From CAVYXF01 sp963772335 (GTDB taxonomy: Bacteria > Pseudomonadota > Alphaproteobacteria > Rhizobiales > Rhodomicrobiaceae): 64,000 nt of DNA. Where the stretch lies: positions 930,001 through 994,000 of the forward strand of contig CAVYXF010000001.1 of the NCBI GenBank assembly GCA_963772335.1, given 5' to 3'. The position numbers and the translations under genes were made by a program. The notes under the pieces were generated by a model that worked only from the letters and a program-made list of their open reading frames with translations, was not told where the DNA came from and made no database searches. The stretch's first letter is position 1. Each line of letters starts with the position of its first letter. Below, in pieces: positions 25,190 to 34,317 of this stretch.

Positions 25190-25396
25190 GGGGGAAGTCT
25201 CGCTTGGCGTTCGGGTGCCACGACAATTCGCCGCGGACCTTATCGCCGGTGGCGAAGGCCGTCCAGACCGGCGGATCGGCGGGGAGCGAGTCATCGACAG
25301 CTCCGATTTAGCAAATCCGAAATCCTTTACGGCTAGATTTCAGGTCTCTTCGTTCCGCATTTGTCCAAGTCTTCTGTGGCGGAAGGATAGATCTCT

Positions 25397-25951
25397 GTGA
25401 AAGGCATCGTCTTCACCGAATTTCTCAGCATGCTCGAGACCGAGTTCTCAGCGGCATTGCTTGAGGACGTGATCGCGGAAGCCGACCTCCCCTCGGGCGG
25501 GTGCTATACCGCGGTAGGAACTTACGATCACACGGAAATGCTGGCGCTGCTGGGCGTGATCTCGCGGCGCACGGGGCTCAGTACTCCGGAGCTGCTGCAG
25601 CGTTATGGCGCGTTCTTGTTCGCGCGCTTCGTTGCGCTCTATCCCGCCTTCTTCAAGGTCGCCCATTCAACTTTCGATTTCCTGGCGCAGATCGAAAATT
25701 ACATTCACCGCGAGGTACGAAAGCTCTATTCCGACGCCCAGCTCCCAACTTTCGCAGTCGAACGTCACACGCCCGAACGCTTCCGTATGGTCTACATCTC
25801 GGACCGCCCGTTAGGCGATCGTTGCGAGCGCCTGATCCTGGGCTGCCTGGAGCATTTCGGCGAGCAGGCGACCATCACCCGTACTGACCTGAGCGCGGGC
25901 CATAAGACACGCGTCTGCTTCGAACTTCTCAAGACGGGCGCAGGTGCATGA
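25397..25951 (+). CDS. H-NOX (heme-nitric oxide/oxygen-binding) sensor protein
   Basis: 184 residues. MKGIVFTEFLSMLETEF at the start, SGGCYTAVGTYDHTEMLAL, the proximal-ligand region FLAQIENYIHREVRKLY with the predicted heme histidine H104, and the heme-propionate motif YISDR (Y133-x-S135-x-R137) are all present. H-NOX proteins bind NO and in some species O2 in a ferrous heme. The start is a GTG at 25397 after AAGGAT. The gene overlaps the histidine kinase gene by four bases (ATGA), which shows that the sensor passes its signal to the kinase. It is a stand-alone domain with no output of its own. Confidence 0.9.
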   Translation: MKGIVFTEFLSMLETEFSAALLEDVIAEADLPSGGCYTAVGTYDHTEMLALLGVISRRTGLSTPELLQRYGAFLFARFVALYPAFFKVAHSTFDFLAQIENYIHREVRKLYSDAQLPTFAVERHTPERFRMVYISDRPLGDRCERLILGCLEHFGEQATITRTDLSAGHKTRVCFELLKTGAGA

Positions 25952-27333
25952 CGCTGGTCGGCAATCATCTGGAGCGCCGCCTTGCCCGCGAGATCACCAG
26001 CCGCAGGGAAGCCGAGCGGCTGCTGGAGGCCAAGAGCCTCGAGCTGTATAATAAAAAAATCGAGCTGGAGGACTACTCGAAACAGCTCGAGGAAGCGCTG
26101 GAGCACATCTCGGCGATCATGGCTTCCGTGCCGGATGTGATATTCACCTGCAATGCCGAATGCATCGTGGAGAATGTGAACGATGCCTGCAAGTCCGTCC
26201 TCGGCTACACCCCGCAGGAGCTGATCGGCACCAAGCTGAACACAATCATCCCCTGCTTCGACGGATCGTGCTTCGGCAAATCCTGTCCCAAGGGCAAGTC
26301 CTCCGAAACACCGCTTCGGGCCCGCACCAAATCGGGAGAGATGATCGAGATCGAGATCCGGGAGAAGACGGCCTGGGTCAAGAATCAGATCTTCCACGTC
26401 TACGTCTTGCAGGATGTGACCGCGCGCAATGCCGCTCAGCGCCTCAACGATCAGATCACCGGCCAGCTCAATGAATCCCGGCGGCTCGAAGCGATCGGGA
26501 CGCTCGCCAGCGGCATTGCCCATGAGATCAACACGCCCATTCAGTTCATCGGCGACAATGTCGCTTTCGTGAGGAGCTCTTTGAGTAGCCTACACGGCTC
26601 CTACAAGGCCTATGACATGCTGCGCACCGCTTGTGAGCGCGACGGAACATACGCTGAGCAGTTGCGGGCGATCGATAGTTTCAACCGGGAGATCGATCTT
26701 CCCTTCCTTATCCCCGAAATCTTCACGGCGATGCAGGAGGCGGCCGAGGGCCTGGCCCATGTCCGCGACATCGTTCTCTTGATGCGTGACTTTGCCCATC
26801 CCGGGACCGGCGAGGCCGAGGCCGCCGATGTCAATGCCATCATCCGCAACGCGCTCACGATTTGCCGGAACCGCTGGAAGAACGCGGTCACCCTCGAAAC
26901 CCGGTTTGCTGAGGACCTTCCGCGGATCCGCTGCCATGCGGGCCAGATCCAGCAGGTGCTTGTCAATCTGTTAATCAACGCGGTCGAAGCCATCGAAGAA
27001 GCCAAACAGAGCGATGGTAGGATAAAGTTGTCGACGGAAGCTGACAAAAACACGATCCGTATCCGCATGAGCGATAACGGTCCCGGTATTCCAAGTCAGC
27101 TGCGCGAAAAAATCTTCGACCCGTTCTTTACAACAAAGATCGTCGGCAAAGGAACTGGTCAGGGGCTTGCTTTGGCGAAAGACATCATCGTCAATCATCA
27201 TGGCGGCCGGCTTTATCTTAGCGAGACCGAGGGCTTTTCAACGACCTTCGTAATCGAGCTACCGGTTCGTCCTCCTAAAATCCTTCAGCCCGGCTTCACG
27301 CCCATGGATCTGAGCCCTGATGAAATATCCTGA
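25948..27333 (+). CDS. PAS sensor histidine kinase partnered with H-NOX
   Basis: 461 residues. Residues 1-55 form a coiled coil (SRREAERLLEAKSLELYN, YSKQLEEALEHI). A PAS domain follows from about residue 58 (ISAIMASVPDVIFTCNAE) and has a three-cysteine cluster C103-x4-C108-x4-C113. The HisKA helix begins near 180 with phosphoacceptor H192 (GIAHEINTP), and the ATP-binding domain has NLLINAVEAI, DNGPGIP and GTGQGLALAKDI. There are no membrane helices, so it is cytoplasmic. The gene overlaps H-NOX by four bases and the next gene by 14. H-NOX with NO usually suppresses the kinase; the cysteine cluster could add redox or metal sensing. Confidence 0.88.
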   Translation: MTLVGNHLERRLAREITSRREAERLLEAKSLELYNKKIELEDYSKQLEEALEHISAIMASVPDVIFTCNAECIVENVNDACKSVLGYTPQELIGTKLNTIIPCFDGSCFGKSCPKGKSSETPLRARTKSGEMIEIEIREKTAWVKNQIFHVYVLQDVTARNAAQRLNDQITGQLNESRRLEAIGTLASGIAHEINTPIQFIGDNVAFVRSSLSSLHGSYKAYDMLRTACERDGTYAEQLRAIDSFNREIDLPFLIPEIFTAMQEAAEGLAHVRDIVLLMRDFAHPGTGEAEAADVNAIIRNALTICRNRWKNAVTLETRFAEDLPRIRCHAGQIQQVLVNLLINAVEAIEEAKQSDGRIKLSTEADKNTIRIRMSDNGPGIPSQLREKIFDPFFTTKIVGKGTGQGLALAKDIIVNHHGGRLYLSETEGFSTTFVIELPVRPPKILQPGFTPMDLSPDEIS

Positions 27334-28471
27334 GAAGGTTCTCTTCGTCGATGACGAGCCGCGCGTGCTCTCTGGCCTGCGTCGGCGGTTGCTCGGGCGA
27401 TATCATACCATCATGACATCCGGTCCCGCCGAGGCGTTCCAAGCGCTCGAGACGATCCCGAACATTGCGGTGATCGTCGCGGATATGCGCATGCCGGGAA
27501 TGAGCGGCATTGAGCTGCTGGGTCAGGTGCGCGCCCGCTGGCCCGATATTCGGCGGTTGATGCTCACCGGCAATACCGACCAGGAGACTGCCCTTGCCGC
27601 AATCAACGAGGGCAAGGTGTTTCACTTCTTCTGCAAGCCGGTCGACGCGGATAAGCTCGCCGAGGCGTTGGACGCCGCAATCGAGGAATATCGCTTCACG
27701 ACCAACACCAAGGCCGAGCTGCGGGATTTGACGATTATCGCCGCCTCAGCCGAGCGGGCGCGCCAATCCTTCCTCGCCATGATGAACCATGAGCTGCGCA
27801 CGCCCCTCAATCACATTCTCGGATTTTCCGCCTTGCTCGAGCAGCGCTGCAAGCAGAGAGGCGAGCATGATGTGTTGGAATATCTGACCTATATTCGCGA
27901 CAGCGGCCAGGGGCTTTTGCGCACCCTCAACCGCGTCATGGAGATCGCCCGGCTGGCCGCCGGCGAGGCTCAAACCCAGCTCACGATCTTCGACCTGTCT
28001 GAAGTGGTCGCCGATGAGGTAAAGCGTTTTCGCAAGACTGCCGCCAAACGAGACATCACCATCAGCTTCGAGGCACCATCCAAGCCGCTCTGCGTGGAAG
28101 CCAGTGCGCAGGAGATCGCCCAGGCCATCGGCGAGCTGCTGGACAATGCCGTGAAGTTCAACCATCCTGGCGGCCATGTCTCCGTTGCCCTGAGCTGGAC
28201 CGGTGAGGACCTGGCAATCCGCATTGCCGATACCGGCATCGGCATGGCCGAGGCCGACATTCGGCGCGTGTTAAACGCTTTCTGCCAGCAGGAGGACCCC
28301 TTGACCCGGCGCTTTGAGGGGATCGGTGTCGGCCTGACGCTCGCCGCGCTCACCGCACAGGTCTATGGCGGCGGCATCGCCGTTGAAAGCCGCAAGGATC
28401 ACGGCACCGTGGTCGTCATACGTTTGCACCGCGCTGTCGCCGCAGGCCGCCAGTCGGCGATGATTGCTTGA
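27320..28471 (+). CDS. response regulator fused to a histidine kinase core
   Basis: 383 residues. The N-terminal receiver has the acidic pair FVDDEP and phosphoacceptor D55 (VADMRMPGMSG), a conserved threonine (MLTGNTD) and the KP loop (FFCKPVDA). Residues about 150 onward form a HisKA/HATPase core with H157 (MMNHELRTPL), ELLDNAVKFNH and ADTGIGMAEADI. There is no DNA-binding or cyclic-di-GMP domain, so the output goes by phosphotransfer to a further protein. It overlaps the kinase by 14 bases and ends the H-NOX operon. Such receiver-kinase hybrids may act as phosphate sinks or secondary kinases. Confidence 0.87.
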   Translation: MKYPEKVLFVDDEPRVLSGLRRRLLGRYHTIMTSGPAEAFQALETIPNIAVIVADMRMPGMSGIELLGQVRARWPDIRRLMLTGNTDQETALAAINEGKVFHFFCKPVDADKLAEALDAAIEEYRFTTNTKAELRDLTIIAASAERARQSFLAMMNHELRTPLNHILGFSALLEQRCKQRGEHDVLEYLTYIRDSGQGLLRTLNRVMEIARLAAGEAQTQLTIFDLSEVVADEVKRFRKTAAKRDITISFEAPSKPLCVEASAQEIAQAIGELLDNAVKFNHPGGHVSVALSWTGEDLAIRIADTGIGMAEADIRRVLNAFCQQEDPLTRRFEGIGVGLTLAALTAQVYGGGIAVESRKDHGTVVVIRLHRAVAAGRQSAMIA

Positions 28472-28730
28472 AGTTGCCGCGCGGATGCTCGTCTGCCTCG
28501 GCCCGCGGCAGACTTTTGCGCAGCAGCCGAAGCGCCCGCGCCCGCCGCTTGCCCCGGCCGCGCGGGACTGCCAATATCGCGACGGTAGCTTGCGCCGGGC
28601 GGAGACCGCTGCCGTTCCCGCGCAGATAGATATGGATTTCCGCGGCGCTCTATGTTACCCGGTAGCCCATACTTCCCGTACAGCACCAATCCTGTGCACC
28701 TTCAGACCATCGATGCTGGAAGGCGGGATA

Positions 28731-28806
<76 letters not shown>

Positions 28807-29213
28807 ATCAAATCAATGATTTAGCGGTGGAACAGAAGAGAACACCAGGCGTGTTTTACAAACTCACGTGAGATGTTTCCAAGCTCCATTTAATCTCCGT
28901 TCTCAGGAGAACCCTCGTCTTCTGCGATTGGGAAACGCTTGGGCGTATAGCGTCGACCACACTGCGCTCCCGAAAATCCGGGGTAAGTTTATTTACCGTG
29001 GAATGCCTGGGCGGCTTGGACGATACTCACGAATGGACTGTTGGAGCGCCCTCGGCGTCTGGGTAGTATTGCGGCGCTTCCCTCCGATCGAACATGCCGT
29101 GGTCGCGCACCACGCGAATTTGGCGAAGTCGCTTGCGGTCCAGTAGCGAAGCTCTCGTCCCCGCCTCAATTCACACAAAGGCGCTTCGGTGGGGTGTTGA
29201 AAGCGTCAAGAGG
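28807..29213. other. noncoding gap, no gene supported
   Basis: 407 bases between tRNA-Lys and the flavin-binding oxidase gene. Open frames occur on both strands but have no family resemblance, no ribosome site and atypical composition. Decaying sequence that followed an integration next to the tRNA is possible, but I see no attachment-site repeat or integrase. Confidence 0.5.
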
Positions 29214-29834
29214 TCATGGTCGCGGTAGCGACGCCGTCAGCTTGCGATTCTCGGCATCGAGCTCGGCAAGACGCTGCCGGATCGGCTGTAATCTCTCGGC
29301 CAACTCCGCCTCGCTGTACCGAGGCGTGATGTGTTGCGGACAATTCCAATCGAACGCCTCTAGGTGAAGAATGATCGCCCGCTCAATCTTCGCCTTGTAT
29401 TGCGTCATCGCGAGGCGAGTTGCCAGCTCCGCGCCGTCCTTGAGATCCGTGATCTCGGCACGCGCGTATATTTTCAAGCGTTGACGCCGAGCATAGTCTA
29501 TCAAGATCAGACTAACCCGATCGTTAGCCGACATGTTGCCGACGCTGATATACTGCCGATTCCCGCGAAAGTCGGCGAAGGCCAGGGTCTTGTCATCAAT
29601 CAACCGCAGGAAGCCCTCCGGACCGCCTCGATGCTGGATATAGGGCCAGCCGTTTTCCGCCACGGTCGCCATGTAAAAATTGTCCCGCTGCGCGATGAAG
29701 GCAGCTTCCGCCTCCGTAAAACGGTCAAACGATCGATCGCCACGAAAGTTGGCCCAATAGTCGCCACTACCATTCGCGGCCTGGGCGGCCTTCACGCTCG
29801 GCGTCAACGCGAGATCCAGGAATCCGTAGCTCAT
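29214..29834 (-). CDS. pyridoxamine 5'-phosphate oxidase-like flavin-binding protein
   Basis: 206 residues. The split-barrel FMN fold is indicated by FIAQRDNFYMATVAENGWPY followed by IQHRGGPEGFLRLID and TLAFADFRGNRQYISVGNM, then LILIDYARRQRLKIYARAEI. This is the PNPOx-like family of general stress or F420/FMN-binding proteins, not the vitamin B6 enzyme itself. The C-terminus is a basic coiled coil (AELAERLQPIRQRLAELDAE). The ATG at 29834 follows GGAGAT. It is downstream of a broken carboxymuconolactone-decarboxylase-like gene and near a divergent LysR gene, suggesting an old LysR-controlled two-gene operon. Confidence 0.82.
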   Translation of the reverse strand: MSYGFLDLALTPSVKAAQAANGSGDYWANFRGDRSFDRFTEAEAAFIAQRDNFYMATVAENGWPYIQHRGGPEGFLRLIDDKTLAFADFRGNRQYISVGNMSANDRVSLILIDYARRQRLKIYARAEITDLKDGAELATRLAMTQYKAKIERAIILHLEAFDWNCPQHITPRYSEAELAERLQPIRQRLAELDAENRKLTASLPRP

Positions 29835-29867
29835 CGAAATCTCCAAAAGCGAAGCGAGCACGCCCTT

Positions 29868-30062
29868 TCAAGGCCTCCCGCCATTGCCAGTTATGTCCTT
29901 CGCCGGCCTGACCTCCGGGAAGTCGATATCCCTGCGGGCGGCGTTGTTCATGAAATTCGTCAGCAGAAACTGAGCCGACAGCGCGATGATCTCGACGGTG
30001 TTGGCATCGGTCCATGCGGCTTCGCGGACGGTGAATTCTTGGTCGGAAACCGAGCGGGGACA
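29868..30062 (-). pseudogene. carboxymuconolactone decarboxylase (AhpD-like) family, C-terminal fragment
   Basis: On the minus strand a frame that ends at 29868 reads EFTVREAAWTDANTVEIIA, then LSAQFLLTNFMNNAARRDID and FPEVRPA before a stop. This matches the end of CMD/AhpD-family proteins, where TDxxxxEIIxLxAxxxFTNYxNxxxxTxIDFP is typical. There is no in-frame start, and the upstream part of the domain with the CxxC site is missing. The gene is therefore truncated or frameshifted. It lies 34 bases upstream of the PNPOx-like gene on the same strand and about 130 bases from the divergent LysR gene. Confidence 0.6.
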
Positions 30063-30191
30063 GAAATACGGGACATTCGGAATCTCCTGACGAAGGTGCC
30101 CCCAGCGGAGGGCCGTAACGTGAATGTAGGCCTACCGTGACCATGAATAATCCTATATTTCCGGAAGGCGCCCTCTCGTGGAGTGAGAGAT

Positions 30192-31145
30192 ATGGACCGT
30201 CTTGACGCAATGTTGATTTTGGTAACCTCAACCGAGGAAGGCAGTTTTTCGGCCGCGGGACGCAAGCTCGGTGTTCCTCTCCCGACGATCAGCCGAAAGG
30301 TTGCGGAGCTCGAAGCGCACCTCAAAACGCAGTTGCTTGTGCGCTCGACCCGCAAGCTCACCTTGACGGAGGCTGGCGTTGGTTACGTCGCCGACTGCAA
30401 GCACATCTTGGAGCATGTGGATGAGGCCGAGGCGCGAGCGTCAGGCGAATACACTGTCCCGCGCGGCGAGCTTACCATCACTGCGCCGATCGGCTTCGGG
30501 CGCCTGCACGTGCTTCCAGTGATTAGCGAGTTTCTCTCCCATTTCGCCGAGATCAACGTGCGCATGACACTTTCCGATCGGAATATGAATTTGGTCGACG
30601 ATCACATCGACATGGCGGTGCGCATCGGCGACCTGCCCGATAGCACGATGGTGGCTACCCGTGTCGGATCAATCAGGCGCGTTGTGTGCGGAAGCGCTGC
30701 CTATTTTGCGGCACATGGCGTCCCCAAAGCCCCCGAAGATCTCCACGACCATATGTGCGTGACCTTTTCGCATATGGCGTCTGGCTTATCATGGACGTTT
30801 GTGCCGAAGGGGGGCAGCGCAGCAAAACCGATCCGACCTCTCTGCCGCTTGTGGATCAACACCGCCGAATCCGCAATCGATGCCGCAATTGCGGGTGTCG
30901 GTCTCACGAATGTGCTGTCCTATCAAGTCGCAAGAGCCGTGCATGAAGGCGCTCTCCAAATCGTCTTGCAGGACTATGAGCCCGCACCGATTCCGGTCCA
31001 CCTCCTCCATGCCGGTCAGTCCATCCTCCCCCTGAAGATGCGGCGCTTCCTCGAGTTTGCGGCGCCGCGCCTGAGGAAGTCCCTCGAGAAGGAAACACAC
31101 AAACTGAACGCCCCGGCTCTAGATGTTGAATCAAATTCCCGCTGA
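30192..31145 (+). CDS. LysR-type transcriptional regulator
   Basis: 317 residues. The N-terminal helix-turn-helix region reads MLILVTSTEEGSFSAAGRKL then GVPLPTISRKVAELEAHLKT and RSTRKLTLTEAGVGY, after which comes the substrate-binding-like effector domain (GELTITAPIGFGRLHVLP, VDDHIDMAVRIGDLPDS). This matches the AaeR/DmlR-like subgroup. The start at 30192 is supported by GGAGTGAGAG. It is divergent from the CMD-fragment/PNPOx pair and presumably controlled it. A 10-base palindrome GTAGGCCTAC at 30126-30135 in the shared gap is a candidate operator. Confidence 0.87.
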   Translation: MDRLDAMLILVTSTEEGSFSAAGRKLGVPLPTISRKVAELEAHLKTQLLVRSTRKLTLTEAGVGYVADCKHILEHVDEAEARASGEYTVPRGELTITAPIGFGRLHVLPVISEFLSHFAEINVRMTLSDRNMNLVDDHIDMAVRIGDLPDSTMVATRVGSIRRVVCGSAAYFAAHGVPKAPEDLHDHMCVTFSHMASGLSWTFVPKGGSAAKPIRPLCRLWINTAESAIDAAIAGVGLTNVLSYQVARAVHEGALQIVLQDYEPAPIPVHLLHAGQSILPLKMRRFLEFAAPRLRKSLEKETHKLNAPALDVESNSR

Positions 31146-31285
31146 TTTGGAACTCCCCTACCGACTCGGGCTGATTTCACCCCGCTATGCTCTATGATCG
31201 TGCCGGCACGTTCGCATGCTGTTCCAGATTTCGCTTGCGCTTGCGGCGCGATGAAGCCTAGAAAACTGCAATCACACAGCGGTTT

Positions 31286-31362
31286 CGGGGCGTAGCGCAG
31301 CCTGGTAGCGCATCTGCTTTGGGAGCAGAGGGTCGCGTGTTCGAATCACGCCGCCCCGACCA
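31286..31362 (+). tRNA. tRNA-Pro (anticodon TGG)
   Basis: 77 bases with encoded CCA. The acceptor stem CGGGGCG pairs with CGCCCCG, the anticodon arm TCTGC-TTTGGGA-GCAGA has anticodon TGG, and the T arm contains GTTCGAATC. It is complete. Confidence 0.95.
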
Positions 31363-31457
31363 TCAATTCAGCAACTTAGCGCTAACTGCGCTCCGCAAGA
31401 GCATCTTCACCGAACGCTAGGCGTAGGGCGTGTGAGTACGCTCTATCGAAGCCGGAC

Positions 31458-31646
31458 CTAGTCAGCCCGTGCGAGCGCACGAACCGGATTGCGCGCGTCA
31501 CCGCGCCGGTTTTGGCGCCGCACATAATTGATCACCGCGTCCGGCCGCTCCAACTTAACCTTTAGTGCCGCAATCAGCGCGTCTTCGGCCTCGACAACGC
31601 AGTGCTCGCTCTTATTCATCACCCTCAATCCAACCGCATATTGCAC
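31458..31646 (-). CDS. small hypothetical protein (62 aa)
   Basis: I do not recognise a named family. The start is a GTG at 31646 with a strong GGGAGG five bases upstream. The translation begins VQYAVGLRVMNKSEH and contains VVEAEDALIAALKVKLER and YVRRQNRRGDARNP. It is a charged, soluble, probably helical protein with one cysteine. The clear ribosome site and organised sequence suggest a real gene. It lies between tRNA-Pro and the broken regulator on the minus strand. Nothing in the context shows its role. Confidence 0.5.
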   Translation of the reverse strand: MQYAVGLRVMNKSEHCVVEAEDALIAALKVKLERPDAVINYVRRQNRRGDARNPVRALARAD

Positions 31647-31703
31647 TTTTTCCTCCCAGATGCTGATCCGGCACAATGAGCTTGCGCGCCGTCGCGCAAG
31701 TCC

Positions 31704-33764
31704 TCACAAGCGGTAGAGTATCTCAGTCCGGTCAGGCCATGTTATCACTTCGACCATGGGGACGCGCGATGCCGGCGCAGGCTGGGTCGGCCTGCGCCTA
31801 ACGATCGAAGCGCGCCAATCCAGTCGCCCGTCTCCGTCTCCGCCCAGGCTCGCGCGAAGAGCACGCGCGCCAAATCGCCAAGCCGTCCCTGCTCGCGAAA
31901 CGCGGCGCATGCCTCCGTCAAGCAGCTCACACCGTAGTCGAATGCGCCGACCGTGTTGGCCGCAAGGCCGAGGATCCACGCCGCAACCGGATCCCCGGCG
32001 CCGGCCGTCGATGAGCGCACGGCGAGCTGCCGGTACACATCGTGCCCATGCTTGAGCGGTTCGACATAAGAGGCGATCGCGATCAACTGTGCATCTGTCG
32101 AACGCAACCCCAGCTCATTTGCAGCGGCGAACACTTCCTCACGAAGGGCCCCGCTCGCATTTCCCCACCAACAGCGTTGAGCCGCGCCACAACAAACCGA
32201 GCGCTACATCGGTGGCGCAGTTGGCGCGGGCATCGGCGGCGAATTCGATCAGCGGCGGGATTCGCGACGCGTCATTGAAGGTCAAAGGCTGGCTGATCTC
32301 GCGAATCCAGGCGAAGCGTGCTCGTATATGAGGCGCCGGCTCATCGAGGTCCGCCTCGCGCAGCAGACGCTCCACGGTCTCCGGCTGGCCCTGCCCCGGC
32401 GGCGAGCTCGGCCGCGCGCAGCACGCTCGCTTCTTGCCAACGCGCTGCCGCTCAGTCGCGCCGCTTTCTCGAGTGCGAGGATCGCCATCGCAAGGGCGCC
32501 GCGCCGTTGCGCTCTCGCAGCGGCGGCGTCGAGCTCGCTTGCCAAGGCTTCATGTGGTCCGATCGCCGACGCCATCCGGTGCCATAGTGCACGATCCGAC
32601 TGGTCTTTGATGACGCGTGCCAATGCCGCATGAGCATCATGGCGCATTACGGCGCTGGCCGCCTGATGGACCGCCGATCGGACAAGGGGATGCCGAAACC
32701 GGACTTCTCCCGGGGCAAACTCGATCAGCTTCGCCGACACCGCCGGCGCCAGCGCTTCAAGTCCCGCGCCTTCGCCAAGCAGCACCTCACCTGCGTCCAA
32801 GACCTTACGGAGGGATCTGCTGTCGTTTTCCGCGATGACGAGCAGCAGCGTTCGGGTCGCCGTCGGAAGGTCAGATGTCCGGCTGAAAAAGCGCGCTCCA
32901 GCCGATCGGTCAGCGTAAGCCAGTGCGACTCGCCCTTCCACGGCCTGCCTCCACCGCGCGGCAATTCGATCAGCGCCAAAGGATTGCCCGCCGCCTCCTC
33001 CAGAAAGCGGCGGCGCAAATCAAGGGAGAGGTCAGCGCTTCGGCGTCGAGCAGGTGTTCGGCTGCGGGAGCGCTGAGCCTTGCTAGTCGATGTCGCAAGA
33101 CGCCGGAATGAGGGAAGAACCCGTCCGGCCCCTCCCGGATCGCCACACGAGAACGATCGGATCGGAACTGAGCCGGCGAGAAATAAACGAGAGCACATCA
33201 TGGCTAGGCTGGTCCAGCCACTGGACATCGTCCGCCAGAAGCAGGATGGGTTTACGCGCCGCACTCGCCGTCAGAAGGGTGAGCGTCGCCAGACCGACCA
33301 GGAATAGATCCGGCGCGGTTGAATTATCGCTAAGACCGAAGGCAGCCTGCAAGGCCGAGGTTGGCGCGCTGGCAACGCAGTGACCTGCTTGAGGATGGGC
33401 CGATCGCTTGGTGGAGCGCGCCAAAAGGCAGATGTGCTTCAGACGTGACGCCGGAAAGGCGAAGCACGCGCATGCCGCGTGCCTGAGCGTAATCGCGGGC
33501 TACCTCAAGCAGCGTCGATTTGCCGATCCCGGCTTCGCCGCTGATAACAAGGGCGGTCCCGCCATCACGGACACGGTCAATGAGCCCGTCAATGAGGGCA
33601 ATGTCCTCCTCTCGCCCATAGAGACCGGTGATGGGCCATGCACCCCGTCCCCGTTCTCCCGCCTCCGTCGTCCGGACAGAGGCACCTGTGCCGGGCGTCT
33701 CGTCATCAACGTTCCTCTGGACACAGAATTTGTGAAAGCGACGGAATTTGAACCGCAAAGCCAC
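31704..33764 (-). pseudogene. STAND/LuxR-type (AAA ATPase) regulator, multiply frameshifted
   Basis: The pieces of one large regulator can be followed over 2 kb on the minus strand in several frames. Near 33600-33330 lies an AAA domain with GREEDIALIDGLIDRVRDGG and Walker A GEAGIGKST. Near 33300-33100 is ILLLADDVQWLDQPSHDVL (Walker B). Downstream come RFRHPLVRSAVHQAAS and helical repeat-like pieces (SELDAAAARAQRRGALAMA and AYLMEI-unlike sequence), ending near 31745 with FAAANELGLRSTDAQLIAIA and AFREQGRLGDLARVLFARA. No C-terminal LuxR helix-turn-helix is found. At least three frame changes are needed, so the gene is dead. Such regulators are about 900 residues long when complete. Confidence 0.75.
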
Positions 33765-34317
33765 GGTACAGGGCTGTGACAGGCGCCCGCAAGAGTGTCA
33801 TCGGCGTTGGATGCGATAAGTTTTCGGCCAGCGGCTTTTTCGGCAGGTTGGCTGCTGCCGGACGCTAGGCCGTTGCATGGAAGACCGCGTCGGCTCTTGG
33901 CTCCTGAGCCGACGCCGAGGCCGGCCGAGAGGCAGCATTTCAGAACGTCCTGATCTCCTCCTGTCTACGCGTTAACAGCATGGACTGCGGCCAATCCACG
34001 CAGTTTGCCCCACCTTATCTGCACAAAGGCTGCGTGGCTCGCGGCGAATTGGAAGCATCCTGCTAAAAAAGTTAAGCAAAGTTGTCCTTCAGCTTTTTAG
34101 CAGCTATTTCAGCGATTATGCTAAGCAGGCTTCGGCAGCATACTCGCAAGGGCGGCTGTCTTGCATGAGCCAGCTCGACCGGCTGATACGGTTAGCTTCT
34201 CTATTCCTGTGCGCGGGCGGTTGAGCGCGTGGCATTCGACCTCAGTGACGGATAACCGGCAGGCACAATTTGAGATGATGGGCGCGCGTTCCCGCGCGCG
34301 CCTGCAGGGAGGCGAAA
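33765..34317. other. 553-base gap with dyads; leader and promoter region of hemA
   Basis: No gene is supported. A perfect 10-base-pair dyad GCGTCGGCTC/GAGCCGACGC lies at 33887-33915 without a T-run. GCTAAAAAAG (34062-34071) and GCTTTTTAGC (34092-34101) form an A/T-rich inverted repeat in an otherwise GC-rich stretch, a plausible operator. I looked for an FNR/FixK box (TTGAT-N4-ATCAA) and did not find one. Confidence 0.5.
34281..34302 (+). promoter_or_regulatory. GC-rich hairpin next to the hemA ribosome-binding site
   Basis: GGCGCGCG (34281-34288) pairs with CGCGCGCC (34295-34302) around a six-base loop. Only three bases separate it from the ribosome site AGGGAGG (34306-34312) of hemA. Such a hairpin could limit ribosome access or stabilise the mRNA 5' end. 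The role is an inference. Confidence 0.45.

Noticed and set aside
28868..29146. Plus-strand frame of 92 codons after tRNA-Lys
   Set aside because: No family match, no ribosome site and unusual composition.
33784..34317. FNR/FixK box before hemA
   Set aside because: I looked for TTGAT-N4-ATCAA, expected in some relatives, and found no acceptable match.
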